Notes: a model not told the origin generated them from the sequence alone. A stretch of DNA of 63,221 nucleotides from Burkholderiaceae bacterium (GCA_030654805.1 JAURWR010000090.1:1-63221); one strand, 5' to 3'. Shown: positions 17,785 through 27,567, counted from the first letter of the stretch. Numbers and translations: made by a program.

Positions 17785-18947
17785 CACCGACTCACGGCCA
17801 ACGGGCTCAGCCAGCGCCAAAGATCGCTGGCGATGCGATCGGCTGCATGGCCATCCCACAATTCGGGGACCCGTCCGCGTTTGCCTTGTCCGTTCAGGAT
17901 CTCGGCAACAGCTCGCAGGATCGCCTGCGAATCGGTGCCGACCAGGGTATTGGTGCCCTGCTCGATGGTGATCGGACGCTCGGTATTGGCGCGCAACGTC
18001 AGGCACGGAACGCCGAGTGCGGTGGTTTCTTCCTGCAAGCCTCCGGAATCGGTCAGTACCAGCGTGGCAGCGGACATCAGCCCGAGCATTTCCAGATAGC
18101 CCTGTGGTGGCAGCAGCACGAATCGCTTGGGATCGATGAGATTGCCAAGTTCAAACTTGTCGATGTTGCTGCGGGTGCGCGGGTGCAGGGCGAAGACGAG
18201 CGGCAGGTCATGCGCGACCTGCCCCAGCGTGCCAAGCAGCAGACGCAGTGTCTCTGGATCGTCGACATTCGACGGACGGTGCAAGGTCACCACGCCGTAG
18301 CCCTTGGGGTGGTCGAGGACCGCAGGATCGATGTCGTGCGCACGCAAGGTATCGGCAGCACTTCGCGCATGCTTTAGATTGGCCATCAACGAGTCGATCA
18401 TCACGTTGCCGCAAAAAATCACCCGTTCGGCTGGAACGCCTTCGGACAGCAGATTGCCTTCGGCACTGCGCTCGGTCGTGTAGAGACGATCGGCGATCTG
18501 GTCCGTGACGACACGGTTGATCTCTTCCGGCATCTGGCGGTCATAGCTGCGCAGCCCTGCTTCAACGTGGGCAACAGGCACGCCTTTCTTGACCGCAACC
18601 AGCGTGCACGCCAGCGTCGAATTCACATCGCCCACCACCACCACGCACGACGGTCGATGCGCGTCGAGCACGGGCTCAAACCGCCGCATGACCTCGGCAG
18701 TCTGAACCGCATGACTGCCCGAACCGACGTCCAGATTGATGTCGGGAACGGGCAAACCCAAGTCGGTGAACAACCGACCGCTCATGTCCTGGTCGTAGTG
18801 CTGCCCCGTGTGGACCAGCAGCGCGGGCAGCGGCGGAACGTGACTTGCCAGCGCGCGCAGGATCGGCGCCATCTTCATGAAATTGGGGCGCGCACCGACG
18901 ATGCACATCACCGGTCCGAAAGCCTTATCTGCCGATTGAAGAGTCAT
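17784..18947 (-). CDS. wecB: UDP-N-acetylglucosamine 2-epimerase (non-hydrolysing)
   Basis: The 387-residue enzyme interconverts UDP-GlcNAc and UDP-ManNAc. The family motifs are plain: VGARPNFMKMAPIL near the N-terminus, HTGQHYDQDMSG, HVEAGLRSYDRQMPEEINR (catalytic acidic and His residues), TLHRPSNVDD, and LVLTDSGGLQEETTALGVPCLTLRANTERPIT near the C-terminus. It supplies an activated ManNAc-type precursor for the exopolysaccharide. Its start overlaps the end of the ATPase gene by 4 bp (ATGA). Confidence 0.93.
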   Translation of the reverse strand: MTLQSADKAFGPVMCIVGARPNFMKMAPILRALASHVPPLPALLVHTGQHYDQDMSGRLFTDLGLPVPDINLDVGSGSHAVQTAEVMRRFEPVLDAHRPSCVVVVGDVNSTLACTLVAVKKGVPVAHVEAGLRSYDRQMPEEINRVVTDQIADRLYTTERSAEGNLLSEGVPAERVIFCGNVMIDSLMANLKHARSAADTLRAHDIDPAVLDHPKGYGVVTLHRPSNVDDPETLRLLLGTLGQVAHDLPLVFALHPRTRSNIDKFELGNLIDPKRFVLLPPQGYLEMLGLMSAATLVLTDSGGLQEETTALGVPCLTLRANTERPITIEQGTNTLVGTDSQAILRAVAEILNGQGKRGRVPELWDGHAADRIASDLWRWLSPLAVSR

Positions 18948-20050
18948 GTGCTGGACTGATCGGAAGTCGACCTGGTCGAACTGATCGCACCGACCAGCTT
19001 TTGAAGCAAGCCCAGGATTTGAACATTCTGCCGCTCCAGCCGAAGGATGCTTCTTTCGACGCGCTGCAACTGGTCGAGTCGTTGCTCCGCGACCAACGTG
19101 GCCAACTGACCTGACATGGCCTCGCTGGCTTCAGCCGTCAGGTCGAGCTTGGACAAATCGACGTCTGGCGGGACATCCAGGGCCACTGCTTGCGCAGCAG
19201 AGCCGACCGCAGACATGCCCTTTGGCTTCACAGGAACCGCCGACTCCTCGGCGGTCTCGCTCACGACTTCGTCCACGTCCGAGCGGCTGAAATGAGTCTT
19301 CTCGGACAGGAAACCCAACAACAGAAGGCGATCGCAGAGTGAGTTGATTCGGCGCGGAATACCTTGAGTGGACTTGTAGATACCCTCGAACGCTGCCGGC
19401 TCGAAACTGGGCTTGCCGCGCGAGCCTGAACAGGCCAACCTGTGCTCGATGTAACGCTGGGTTTCTTCCGCATCAAGCGGACCGATGTGGCAGGTGGCTG
19501 CGACACGCTGCCTGAATTGCTCCATTTCCGGGCGCTGCAGGATCTCGCGAAACTCTGGTTGACCGACCATGAAACTCTGCAGCAGCGCTTGATTCCCGAA
19601 CTGGAAATTCGACAGCATGCGCAACTCTTCAACGGCCTGTGGCGTCAGATTTTGGGCCTCATCGACGATGAGCAGACAGCGCTTGCCTTGACTGGTCTGG
19701 CTCACCAGAAACGCTTCCAGGGTGATCAGCAACTCCGCCTTGGAAACGTCCTTGACATGAAAGCCGAACGCAGCACCAACCATTCGAAGCGTGTCTTCAG
19801 CGCCCAATTGAGTGGTGACCAAATGGCCGATCACCACATCACTGCCATGCAGACTATCGATCAAGGTGCGCAGAATCGTCGTCTTGCCGGCGCCGATTTC
19901 ACCGGTGATCACCACAAAACCTTCATGGCGTGATACCCCGTATTCGAGGTACGCCTTGGCACGGCTGTGCTGCTTGCTCCCGAAATAGAAGCTGGGATCG
20001 GGGTTGAGTTGGAAGGGCTTGCTGGTCAACCCATAGAACGCTTCGTACAT
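18944..20050 (-). CDS. ExeA-like AAA ATPase of XrtA loci
   Basis: The protein (368 residues) opens MYEAFYGLTSKPFQLNPDP, the start of ExeA/GspA-type ATPases. It has Walker A GEIGAGKTT (residues 50-58), Walker B LLIVDEAQN (126-134) and the sensor-like GIPRRINSLCDRLLLLG. The C-terminal 80 residues look like a coiled coil rather than the peptidoglycan-binding domain of ExeA. It is a conserved member of exosortase A loci, possibly a motor or assembly factor for the export machinery at the inner membrane. Partner proteins are unproven. Confidence 0.9.
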   Translation of the reverse strand: MYEAFYGLTSKPFQLNPDPSFYFGSKQHSRAKAYLEYGVSRHEGFVVITGEIGAGKTTILRTLIDSLHGSDVVIGHLVTTQLGAEDTLRMVGAAFGFHVKDVSKAELLITLEAFLVSQTSQGKRCLLIVDEAQNLTPQAVEELRMLSNFQFGNQALLQSFMVGQPEFREILQRPEMEQFRQRVAATCHIGPLDAEETQRYIEHRLACSGSRGKPSFEPAAFEGIYKSTQGIPRRINSLCDRLLLLGFLSEKTHFSRSDVDEVVSETAEESAVPVKPKGMSAVGSAAQAVALDVPPDVDLSKLDLTAEASEAMSGQLATLVAEQRLDQLQRVERSILRLERQNVQILGLLQKLVGAISSTRSTSDQSST

Positions 20051-20052
20051 GA

Positions 20053-21570
20053 CTAGAACCTCACCCTCACATTTGCGATGAGAGCGCTCTCGTTATAGGG
20101 GTTGGTTGAGCTACCGAATAACGACCTGCGTGCTGAAAGCGAAAAGTCGACAAACGGACTCCATCGATTGGTCCAGGTTGCCGTCAGCGAACGAAGATCT
20201 GTGCTGCGGCTGTCCACGCTTCCGCTGGACTTGGACTGAGATACATCAACACTCAGCGCCTGCTGCGGTGTCAGTCGATGCGACGCATTGATGCTGAAAC
20301 CGTTCTGATGCACGATGTTGCCGTTTGCCAAATCGCCTGCTCCCGATGCGGTTGAATTTACCGCTCGCGATTCACTGCGAAACGCGGAAAAAAGAAGTGT
20401 GGTTCGCAGTCCGAGCAAAGCCACAGAAAAATTCTTGTGCCGTTGGATAGACGCGGTAGAGGTCAACAATCCACCGTTTGCCAAAGTCGCTCGAGTCAAA
20501 CCGTTGTTCTGCAAGAACGCATCGACGAGTGCAGCACGCTGAACGGGATCAGGGGCGATCGATGCGAACTGCGCGAACAACAGGTCGAAAACGGTCACTG
20601 GGTTTGCAGCCCCGGCGGTCAGCGGGGTGATATTGACATCCTGCCCGTTGGTGAATGTCCAGACAGTACGGGGCGTACGGTGCTCGAAGCGCACGTTGTA
20701 GGCATTACCAAAGAATCGGTGGTCTCGGGTAGCCTCCAAACGGGTTCGCTGAGTTGGCGCCCAAGTGCCACCCCATCCCCATGTGTTGTACTGCTCGGTG
20801 CCGACTGTCGCGAGGTCGTTGCTCTCGCGGCCAGCGCGAGCAGAAAGTTGCACTTCCGGCGTGACCGTGTAGAACAAAGTACCATTCAGGCTGTCGTTCT
20901 TGCGACTGCCTCTGTTTCCGAACTCCGAGGTTTGTCGTGAATAAGCCGCAGACCACCCAAGTCTTGCGAAGGTCGCCGAGTCTGAACTGAAGCGCAGAGA
21001 TGTCGTTTGACTCGTGGAATCGGCATTGGAGCTTTGGCTGCTCGTAGATGCCCATGACCAGCGTGCCTCGTAGTTGGCGATACCACCCAACCGGCCACGA
21101 ACATAAGGCGCGACCGAATAATTGAAAACCTCGGACCGATTGGAGTCAATCAATGCCGAGTCGGACGACCTCGTGCCGAAAGCCGAGGTGCTTTGTTGCG
21201 ACACGCTGGCGCTAGCATTCACAAAGGCCCAGTCATCGACTGCTTCATAAGTACCTTGGGCACGCAACGCCTGCTGCACTTCATTTGATGAAGATTCGCG
21301 CGCATAGAGGAGCCCATGAAGCGAGTAATCGAATGATCCTTTGAGGCGGCCGGAGCTGCTGCTCAGACGAACCTGTGGCGAAACTTCAGTGATGAGGTCA
21401 GAGCGTGCATCGGTACTCTGCATTCGCACGTTGCTGGTCAAGGTTTCACGCAGACTGACTGAAGGCTCTACTGAAAAGCCACGGCCCTCCAGCGCATTGA
21501 CGGCTGGGGAGACCGCTCCGAGCATGCCGATCATCGAAGGCAGTATGCGTAGTCCCAAGCACCTGAACAA
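20053..21570 (-). CDS. Outer-membrane beta-barrel candidate of XrtA loci
   Basis: The protein (about 500 residues) has a signal peptide and then many alternating Ser/Thr/aromatic strands ending in a terminal aromatic (ANVRVRF*), as in outer-membrane barrels; this group is known from PEP-CTERM loci (TIGR03016-like). Repeated strands with charged turns are visible throughout. It may form the outer-membrane part of polysaccharide secretion, while the Wza-like lipoprotein supplies the periplasmic part. The start is uncertain: a TTG at 21570 yields a proper signal peptide with Arg residues (FRCLGLRILPS...), whereas the ATG at 21534 gives a shorter leader without positive charge. No clear ribosome binding site decides between them. 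Confidence 0.8.
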   Translation of the reverse strand: MFRCLGLRILPSMIGMLGAVSPAVNALEGRGFSVEPSVSLRETLTSNVRMQSTDARSDLITEVSPQVRLSSSSGRLKGSFDYSLHGLLYARESSSNEVQQALRAQGTYEAVDDWAFVNASASVSQQSTSAFGTRSSDSALIDSNRSEVFNYSVAPYVRGRLGGIANYEARWSWASTSSQSSNADSTSQTTSLRFSSDSATFARLGWSAAYSRQTSEFGNRGSRKNDSLNGTLFYTVTPEVQLSARAGRESNDLATVGTEQYNTWGWGGTWAPTQRTRLEATRDHRFFGNAYNVRFEHRTPRTVWTFTNGQDVNITPLTAGAANPVTVFDLLFAQFASIAPDPVQRAALVDAFLQNNGLTRATLANGGLLTSTASIQRHKNFSVALLGLRTTLLFSAFRSESRAVNSTASGAGDLANGNIVHQNGFSINASHRLTPQQALSVDVSQSKSSGSVDSRSTDLRSLTATWTNRWSPFVDFSLSARRSLFGSSTNPYNESALIANVRVRF

Positions 21571-21610
21571 CGGCCGGTAGGAAGGCTGAATCTGCCCCCC
21601 ACTTGAACAA

Positions 21611-22534
21611 TCACACGGTCGACTTACCACTTGGTGTCCCGTACCCGTACCCGTACCCGTACCCGTATCCGCTCTCAGCGGCTCCGCGAACCTTGTTGAG
21701 AACCAAACTGATGTTGGAACAGGTCTTAATCGTCGAAAGCGCGTGCTGCACATCGGATTGCAAGGTCCTTTCAGCTTGAACGATCACAAGAACCTGCCCC
21801 ATCTGGGTAGCAAGGACGCGGGCTTCTGTCGTGAGCAGCAAGGGGGGCGAATCGAAAATGATGATCCGATCTGAATATCTCTGCGCCATGTCATCAAGCA
21901 GAGAGCGCATTGCATCGCTTGCCAGCAACTCGGTTGCTTTCGGATGTGGTGTCCCGCTGGGCAGAATCGTCAGCTTGTCGATGTTGGTCTTCAACAAGAC
22001 ACTCTGCATATCAACTTTGCCTTCGAGTAGATCGAGAAGCCCCGGCCCCGGCGGAATCCCCAGCATACGAAGCACAGAAGGTCGGGCGACGTCCGCATCT
22101 ACCAGCATCACTGTGTTGTCGAGCTCCATCGCGAGGCTCATCGCCAAGTTCACCGAGCTGAAACTCTTGCCCTCTCCGGCGAGGGAACTGGTCACCATGA
22201 TCAGATTGCCGTGCTTCAGACCCCCTGCTTCCTGTGCTTTCACATTCGCAAGGAGCGGTCGCTTGATCAGCCGGAATTGATCCGCAAGGTGCGATCGCGG
22301 CGAATTGGGGGTGACGATGCCCGCAGCACTGAGAGAGTCGAGATCGAGAGTCACCTGTTTCGACGTCTGACCAACTGACTCCACTCGATGTTCGACTTGC
22401 CTATTCACGGACTGCGCAAGCGATCCCGGCGTCGCGGAAAAAGCAGCTGCTAAGGGCAGCGGGTCGGGAACGACAGCCCCAGCACGGCGCAGTTGCTCCA
22501 GACGTTGTGCTGCCTGTTCAATCAAACTGGTCAT
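21611..22534 (-). CDS. Tyrosine autokinase (BY-kinase), XrtA-associated
   Basis: The 307-residue cytoplasmic kinase has Walker A in VTSSLAGEGKSFSS (Lys123), Walker A' in VMLVDADVARPS and Walker B in IIIFDSPPLL. Its C-terminus ends in five YG dipeptides, encoded by hexanucleotide repeats; this would serve as the tyrosine cluster that is autophosphorylated. It follows the chain-length gene by 6 bp and should work with it to set the polymer length. The N-terminal 90 residues are an adaptor-like region predicted to be flexible. Confidence 0.92.
   Translation of the reverse strand: MTSLIEQAAQRLEQLRRAGAVVPDPLPLAAAFSATPGSLAQSVNRQVEHRVESVGQTSKQVTLDLDSLSAAGIVTPNSPRSHLADQFRLIKRPLLANVKAQEAGGLKHGNLIMVTSSLAGEGKSFSSVNLAMSLAMELDNTVMLVDADVARPSVLRMLGIPPGPGLLDLLEGKVDMQSVLLKTNIDKLTILPSGTPHPKATELLASDAMRSLLDDMAQRYSDRIIIFDSPPLLLTTEARVLATQMGQVLVIVQAERTLQSDVQHALSTIKTCSNISLVLNKVRGAAESGYGYGYGYGYGTPSGKSTV
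21641..21670 (-). repeat. Hexanucleotide tandem repeat coding a (Tyr-Gly) tail
   Basis: On the plus strand four perfect copies of GTACCC are followed by one GTATCC variant. In the kinase frame they read as Tyr-Gly units. Each copy is 6 bp, so a gain or loss changes the number of tyrosines by one and keeps the frame. Confidence 0.9.
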
Positions 22535-22540
22535 GTCGAT

Positions 22541-24121
22541 TCACCCTTGCCTTGCCACGATCAGCGACATGCCGATCAATCCGACCAAGAAAACACCGAC
22601 CAGCCCGCCCGAAGAAAGAATAAATTTAAGGCGATCCACCCTGCTGCGCTTGTGATCAACATCGCTAGCGACCATCGAAACCATGCCCAAAAGAGGAAAA
22701 TCGAACTTGGAGCGCAATTCACTGGCGCTGTGAAAGACAGGACGGAGTTGGCTTGCACCAAAAGCCACAAGAAAACCGGAAGCGATAGCAGCGACCATTG
22801 CCATCAGTACAAGGATCAAACGGTTGGGTGACACCGGTTTATCCGATACGCGAGGAGGATCAATCAATCTGAAATCTACGCCACCGGTCGCCGAATCAAG
22901 ATCACCCGACATTTCAGCTGTTTCACGACGCTTTACCAAATCTTCGTAATTTCGCTTATTGATTTCATAGTCTCGATTTAGTTGGGTTGCTTCAGCCTCG
23001 ATTTGCGGAGCAATCTTTAGCAGCTCGCGCGCCTGCTTATAGCGCGAGCTGAATTCAGCCACCCGCGCCTTGAGCGCCGCAACTTGAAGCTCCGAGTTCG
23101 CCATCATCTTGTTCAATTCTTGATAAACAAGATTGTTGCCAACAGGAGACGCAGATGGATTTGCTGTGGCTGCCTTGCGCAGCTCACTCAACTCCTTCTT
23201 TTTCTGGTCTTCCAATTCGCGAATCAACTTGCGTGTGGAAACCACATCTGGATGCTGCTCGGTGTAACGCTGCAGCAGCATGTCAAGATTTCTCTTTTGA
23301 GAATCAATTCGAGAATCTATTTCTGGCGTCGAAATACCGAACGTGGAGTCATCTGCTGGCGACTCTGTTGAAGCAGCATTCGTATTTTGAGACTTTTCGT
23401 TCTCTATTTGCTGGCGACTCGCTTGAACAGCCTGCTCGGCTTCACGCAACTCCAACTTGGCTTGCTCCAACTGCTCTCTCATCTGGCCGAGACGCCCGAC
23501 AGAGTCCATCCCATCTTTGCTTTGCATTTCTATATTTCGAATTCTGAAATCCTTCAGTCGAGCTTCAGCATCTAAGAGTTTCCCTTCATAGGCCTTGATT
23601 TGATCATTGATGAAAGCCTTGGCCGAGTCAGTATCTTTCCGAGCCGACCCCAAACTGGATTCAATGAAAATAGAAACGAACGACTGAATGACTTTCTGCG
23701 CCTTTGCCGAATCAGAGTCCCGATAAGCGAGCGTATAGAGATTGTCGCGCCCTACTGATTTGATTTGAAGTGACCCCATCAGATCAGTCACCAAAGCGTC
23801 TTGCTGGGTCTTTGACTGCGCCTTGAGATCCAAATCGGCCATTCGAACCAACTTCTCGACGTTCGGGCGACTGATTAATGTACGACTCAACATGGCCACC
23901 TGCTGATCCACATTAGGCTGGACGGCAAGGCCGGACATCAATGGCTTCAATATGGTGTCGGTATTGACGAATACGCGAGAAGAAGCTTCATACTGGTCTG
24001 GGATTGCAAATGCAGCGACAGCACCAGCTATTCCAACCAGCCAAGCCACTCCGACCGATAGCCACCGAAATCGCCACATGCTCCGCGCGATTGTTGACAA
24101 CTGAGCAAGCAACTCTTCCAT
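22541..24121 (-). CDS. Chain-length determinant protein (Wzz/GumC type), XrtA-associated
   Basis: The 526-residue inner-membrane protein has an N-terminal membrane segment (about residues 16-37) and one near the C-terminus (about 430-455), with a long periplasmic coiled coil between them (residues about 170-400). The motif PPRVSDKPVSPNRLILVLMAMVAAI preceding the second membrane segment is the proline-rich signature of polysaccharide co-polymerases. A second hydrophobic segment at the very end (about 505-523) is less usual. It controls chain length together with the autokinase encoded downstream. The region is more AT-rich than the genes nearer to 0-20 kb. Confidence 0.92.
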   Translation of the reverse strand: MEELLAQLSTIARSMWRFRWLSVGVAWLVGIAGAVAAFAIPDQYEASSRVFVNTDTILKPLMSGLAVQPNVDQQVAMLSRTLISRPNVEKLVRMADLDLKAQSKTQQDALVTDLMGSLQIKSVGRDNLYTLAYRDSDSAKAQKVIQSFVSIFIESSLGSARKDTDSAKAFINDQIKAYEGKLLDAEARLKDFRIRNIEMQSKDGMDSVGRLGQMREQLEQAKLELREAEQAVQASRQQIENEKSQNTNAASTESPADDSTFGISTPEIDSRIDSQKRNLDMLLQRYTEQHPDVVSTRKLIRELEDQKKKELSELRKAATANPSASPVGNNLVYQELNKMMANSELQVAALKARVAEFSSRYKQARELLKIAPQIEAEATQLNRDYEINKRNYEDLVKRRETAEMSGDLDSATGGVDFRLIDPPRVSDKPVSPNRLILVLMAMVAAIASGFLVAFGASQLRPVFHSASELRSKFDFPLLGMVSMVASDVDHKRSRVDRLKFILSSGGLVGVFLVGLIGMSLIVARQG

Positions 24122-24198
24122 TATTTAATTCGTCTATATCTAATTAATTTAGAAATATCTTATTGGAATTGACCAATAAACTCTGAATCATCAATATT

Positions 24199-24834
24199 TC
24201 AAAAGAAACTTTGGGGGATTATAATAATATCCCCCGGTTTCATTTCAACATTGGCAGAAACATCACCTCGCTTAACCAAATCTTTTAATCGAACCGAATA
24301 CTGCTTATTGGATTCGCCTGTGCGCAAGATGATCGCATCATTTCCTGCAGCAAAGTCCGTGAGTCCACCTACAGCGATCATTACATCCAACACGGTCATT
24401 TTTTGCTTGTAAGGAAGAGCCTGCGGCCGAGCGGCCTCACCGACGACGCGAATCTGTTGGTCATAGGGGCCAACAAAGCCCGTCACGATGACAGTAACGA
24501 CAGGATCTCGAACATATTTGCCGAGCATTTTTTCTATTTCGCGCGCTATTTCGACAGGATTCTTCCCCTGTGCAACGAGTTCATCGATCAGCGGCGTCGA
24601 GAATTTCCCATCAGGCCTCACAGGAACCGACATTGACAACTCAGGATTGCGCCAGACGATGATGTTGAGGTTGTCACCCGGGCCAATGATGTAGCTGTAA
24701 TCCTCTGTCGATGCTGTTGCAGGCGCAGGTTGCAGCTTGTCCGAAAGACTTCCACAACCGGACAAGATGGCGACGATAAATACCATCGACACATCGCGAA
24801 GCAGTCGTGACCGCAGTTCGAAAAAAGCACTCAT
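24199..24834 (-). CDS. Polysaccharide export lipoprotein (Wza/EpsA-like), XrtA-associated
   Basis: The 211-residue precursor has a lipobox at ILSGCGSLSDK (Cys28), so the mature protein is probably anchored in the outer membrane. A Poly_export domain follows (YIIGPGDNLNIIVWRNPELS...RPDGKFSTPLIDELVAQG) and then a SLBB-like domain (VVGEAARPQALPYKQKMTVLDVMIAVGGLTDFA). It is shorter than Wza because it lacks the C-terminal outer-membrane helix; another protein should complete the channel, possibly the barrel encoded at 20053-21570. The ATG at 24834 is preceded by AAGGGA at good distance; longer readings have no family similarity. It is the first gene of the long minus-strand operon. Confidence 0.93.
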   Translation of the reverse strand: MSAFFELRSRLLRDVSMVFIVAILSGCGSLSDKLQPAPATASTEDYSYIIGPGDNLNIIVWRNPELSMSVPVRPDGKFSTPLIDELVAQGKNPVEIAREIEKMLGKYVRDPVVTVIVTGFVGPYDQQIRVVGEAARPQALPYKQKMTVLDVMIAVGGLTDFAAGNDAIILRTGESNKQYSVRLKDLVKRGDVSANVEMKPGDIIIIPQSFF

Positions 24835-25075
24835 CGTCTTTCCCTTCAATCGAAAAATAACTTGTACCGTGCAGAGGACATTAGTGATTGATCCCAGCTG
24901 ACATCCCTCGACACATGAATATGCGTGATTACACAGAGTTACCATGATGACACGACGCAAGGGCACCCTGCAACGGAGAAGGCGAGCGCACATAGCAAGT
25001 TGCCGCCTATCGTGAATTAGGCACGTGGACTGTGTCAGGAGGACGCCAACTTGCCGGTTCGGGTTTTGTCGGGCC
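24835..25075 (-). promoter_or_regulatory. Leader region of the XrtA polysaccharide operon
   Basis: This 241-bp gap between the prsK-like gene and the export gene must hold the promoter of the main operon, unless transcription reads through from prsK. Because PrsR is a sigma-54 type activator, a GG-N10-GC element was looked for; none fits well. A near match (GGC...TTGC, one base too short) is seen at about 25000-25015 on the minus strand, but it is not convincing. Confidence 0.35.
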
Positions 25076-27181
25076 TCATTTTGGCCTCATGACTTCTAGA
25101 TCGGAGCCCCCACGGCCACCGAACAGCGGAATCAGCAGGGTCACTTCAGTCCCCCTATCGGGAACACTCACAACCGAAATTTTTCCGCCCAATTCCTGGA
25201 TGTATTGCGAGCTTTCATAGGCACCAATTCCCATGCCTGTGGGCTTGGTCGACTGAAAGGGCTTGAACAACCGTTCGCGAATGAATTCTGGCGTCATTCC
25301 ATGCCCGGTGTCTCCAACAACGACACGCGCCCGATCACCCTGCTTGTCCACTTGAAGCCAAACGCGTCCTTTTGTATCTGTGGCATCAATCGCGTTGTGC
25401 ACAAGATGTCCAATAACGCGTTCGATCCGGTCTTCGTGTCCACGAGACACGACGGATTCGGCGCAGCGCACTTCAAGATGCCGACCTCGACGGTTAGAAA
25501 CTGACTCTATTCGATTTATGACGCTTCCCAGATCGACACCAAACGTCGTTCCCGCCGGGGTAGTACCTTCCCGCAATTGCACCATCAGTTGACGCATTTT
25601 CTCGAGAGAATTTTCAACCGTATCGAGCATGTCCTTTTGAAATTCCGGGTTTGCATGCAAACGCTTTGCGTTCTTCATCATCAGCGAGAGCTGAGTAACG
25701 ATGTTCTTCAAATCGTGCACTACAAATGCTGACATTCGGTTAAATGCATCGAATTTACTGACCTCCAACAACGCCTCAGTGGCCACCATCTGAGCGAGAA
25801 AACTTGCAGCCTGTCGGCTTGCAGTTTTCAAGAGATCATAGACTTCCCAATTCGTATCAAACGGTATGCGTGCTCGTTGCAGAACGACAAATCCGATCAT
25901 TTTCTCGCTAACGATGAGGGGAACAACCAACCATGCCTGATCCATTGATTGAAGCCAATTTGGCAACGGCATTGATCCATACCGCCCAGGAAATGAACGG
26001 TACTCCTCTATATTGACTATAGTATTCTTGCTTTCCAACATCCTACACAGATCCGAAGAAGATTTCTCAACTTCAAGCTTAGCGTCCAAATTCAAGCGGG
26101 CAGTCTGTTGATAGACGGAATCAGTCGCGTCCTTCATCCAAAGCCCGCCACCTGGACTTTCAACCAAATCGGCAAGTCCCTGAATCACCTGTCGACCCAT
26201 TTCCTGGGGGGTATTCTGAGAGCACAGGGCTTGGGTAAACTTAAGCCACTCTTCCCTGTAGTCATAGCGATAACGAAAGAAATTCCTGCTCAAGATAAAA
26301 CGAAGCTTGGCGCGGACAGAGCCTGAGATCCCCAGCAAGATCAGTAGCATCAATGATGCAAACACAACGCCAATCTGCAGCGCCCTCCCCCAATCCCCGC
26401 CAAAGAACTTGACGTAGTAACCGACTCCAGAGATAAAAAGTAAATACGCGCCACAGATGAGCAATGTTGCGGAGTGAAAGGCTGCAGTCCTAGAAATTCG
26501 AAGCTGTGACGTCCAGTCTCGCAAGCGCGTGGTCGAGATAAACAAGAGTGGGGTCATCAACCCGTGAATCACACCTCGGATGCTGTAAGAATCCACATCT
26601 ACTTTGCCGAAGATCACAGCCTGTGAATACATATACAGATCAAAGGCAAAGAAACCCGCCAACCCAGCACTGATTGGCTTGACACTCCAGCGGGAATCCA
26701 ACGGGACGTTACGGAACACCTGCTCGACGAGAACCAATCCATAGATGGCAAGCGCCATGGAGGTCATCGGGATCAGGCGTGCTACGACCCACGGCAGGTT
26801 GCCCCCCCAAGCCTCGATGCACTGAACTAGCGTTGCCGTTCCGACGAGGGTGAGTGCTCCCGCAGTGAGCGCAGATGTAGTCGACGCGGCGCCCATCGCT
26901 GGCCGCCGAATCGACAAGAGGAACGCAAACCAAAGGCCATAGCGGGCCACATCTAGCAGAGATGAAAGCGCTGCTAGCTGCGGTTCGTGAAACACAACGC
27001 CGGCAGCCGCGCAAGCCCCCCACAACGCAGTGGACGCAACGGCGCCAACAAGCGATAGCGCAGCCCGAGTACGGATCGAACGCCCATATCCGACGCCGAC
27101 AAGGTGCAGCGCAAACGCCAGATGCGCCACACCCACCACCCCGAAGCTCCAAGCCGTAAACATAGCGCTGCGTGAATCCAT
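25076..27181 (-). CDS. prsK: PEP-CTERM system sensor histidine kinase PrsK
   Basis: About 701 residues: roughly eight N-terminal membrane helices (to about residue 290), a GAF-like domain (about 330-480) and a C-terminal kinase core. The H-box is VVHDLKNIVTQLSLMM, and the ATP-binding domain shows GDTGHGMTPEFIRERLF and TGMGIGAYESSQYIQELGG. This layout is the PrsK family that accompanies exosortase A loci, and its partner is the PrsR regulator encoded at 29985-31379. Start ATG at 27181 (MDSRSAM) is preferred; a longer reading to 27271 is possible. The signal sensed is unknown. Confidence 0.92.
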   Translation of the reverse strand: MDSRSAMFTAWSFGVVGVAHLAFALHLVGVGYGRSIRTRAALSLVGAVASTALWGACAAAGVVFHEPQLAALSSLLDVARYGLWFAFLLSIRRPAMGAASTTSALTAGALTLVGTATLVQCIEAWGGNLPWVVARLIPMTSMALAIYGLVLVEQVFRNVPLDSRWSVKPISAGLAGFFAFDLYMYSQAVIFGKVDVDSYSIRGVIHGLMTPLLFISTTRLRDWTSQLRISRTAAFHSATLLICGAYLLFISGVGYYVKFFGGDWGRALQIGVVFASLMLLILLGISGSVRAKLRFILSRNFFRYRYDYREEWLKFTQALCSQNTPQEMGRQVIQGLADLVESPGGGLWMKDATDSVYQQTARLNLDAKLEVEKSSSDLCRMLESKNTIVNIEEYRSFPGRYGSMPLPNWLQSMDQAWLVVPLIVSEKMIGFVVLQRARIPFDTNWEVYDLLKTASRQAASFLAQMVATEALLEVSKFDAFNRMSAFVVHDLKNIVTQLSLMMKNAKRLHANPEFQKDMLDTVENSLEKMRQLMVQLREGTTPAGTTFGVDLGSVINRIESVSNRRGRHLEVRCAESVVSRGHEDRIERVIGHLVHNAIDATDTKGRVWLQVDKQGDRARVVVGDTGHGMTPEFIRERLFKPFQSTKPTGMGIGAYESSQYIQELGGKISVVSVPDRGTEVTLLIPLFGGRGGSDLEVMRPK

Positions 27182-27567
27182 AGCATTTACAGAGAAAGCG
27201 TTCCCAGTAGGTTGATAGTTGAGAGCGATCTCTACCCTGGCATCGCAAACATCACTGGAGATTCTCACCAATTCGTCGAATATCGATCGTTGAGTGATTG
27301 TCCGGGACGACCTTCAGCAGGGTCCGGTGCGAACGCACAGCGACATGATGTGCCTCTACGTGACCGAACCCCAGTCATCGACACGACCGGGCGTGCATTA
27401 ATTCTTCGCGTACGTGCGAAACGTCTCGCCAGACCCCCAACTCAGGGGATGCCTGCACAGGGTCGGCAAACAATAATGAACCGACCAAAAGCTCACATTC
27501 GTGAGCGTGTCGATTGGCGTTTTCCGCCAGCTCGACACGAGCTGTGGCCCCAGGGAGACAAACCGCC
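27182..27567. other. Divergent intergenic region between prsK and the glycosylphosphotransferase gene
   Basis: 386 bp without a credible gene. It must contain the promoters of two divergent genes. I looked for sigma-54 (GG-N10-GC) and sigma-70 patterns and found no good match. CAGGGAGA lies just before the ATG at 27568 as a ribosome binding site. Confidence 0.5.

Noticed and set aside
24835-25075. Possible sigma-54 promoter for the XrtA operon
   Set aside because: The best GG/GC pair is one base short of the required spacing, so it is not reported as a promoter.
27182-27567. Possible sigma-54 promoter at GGGACGACCTTCAGCA (about 27303-27318)
   Set aside because: When aligned to the -24 element, the GC of the -12 element is off by one base; the match is no better than chance.
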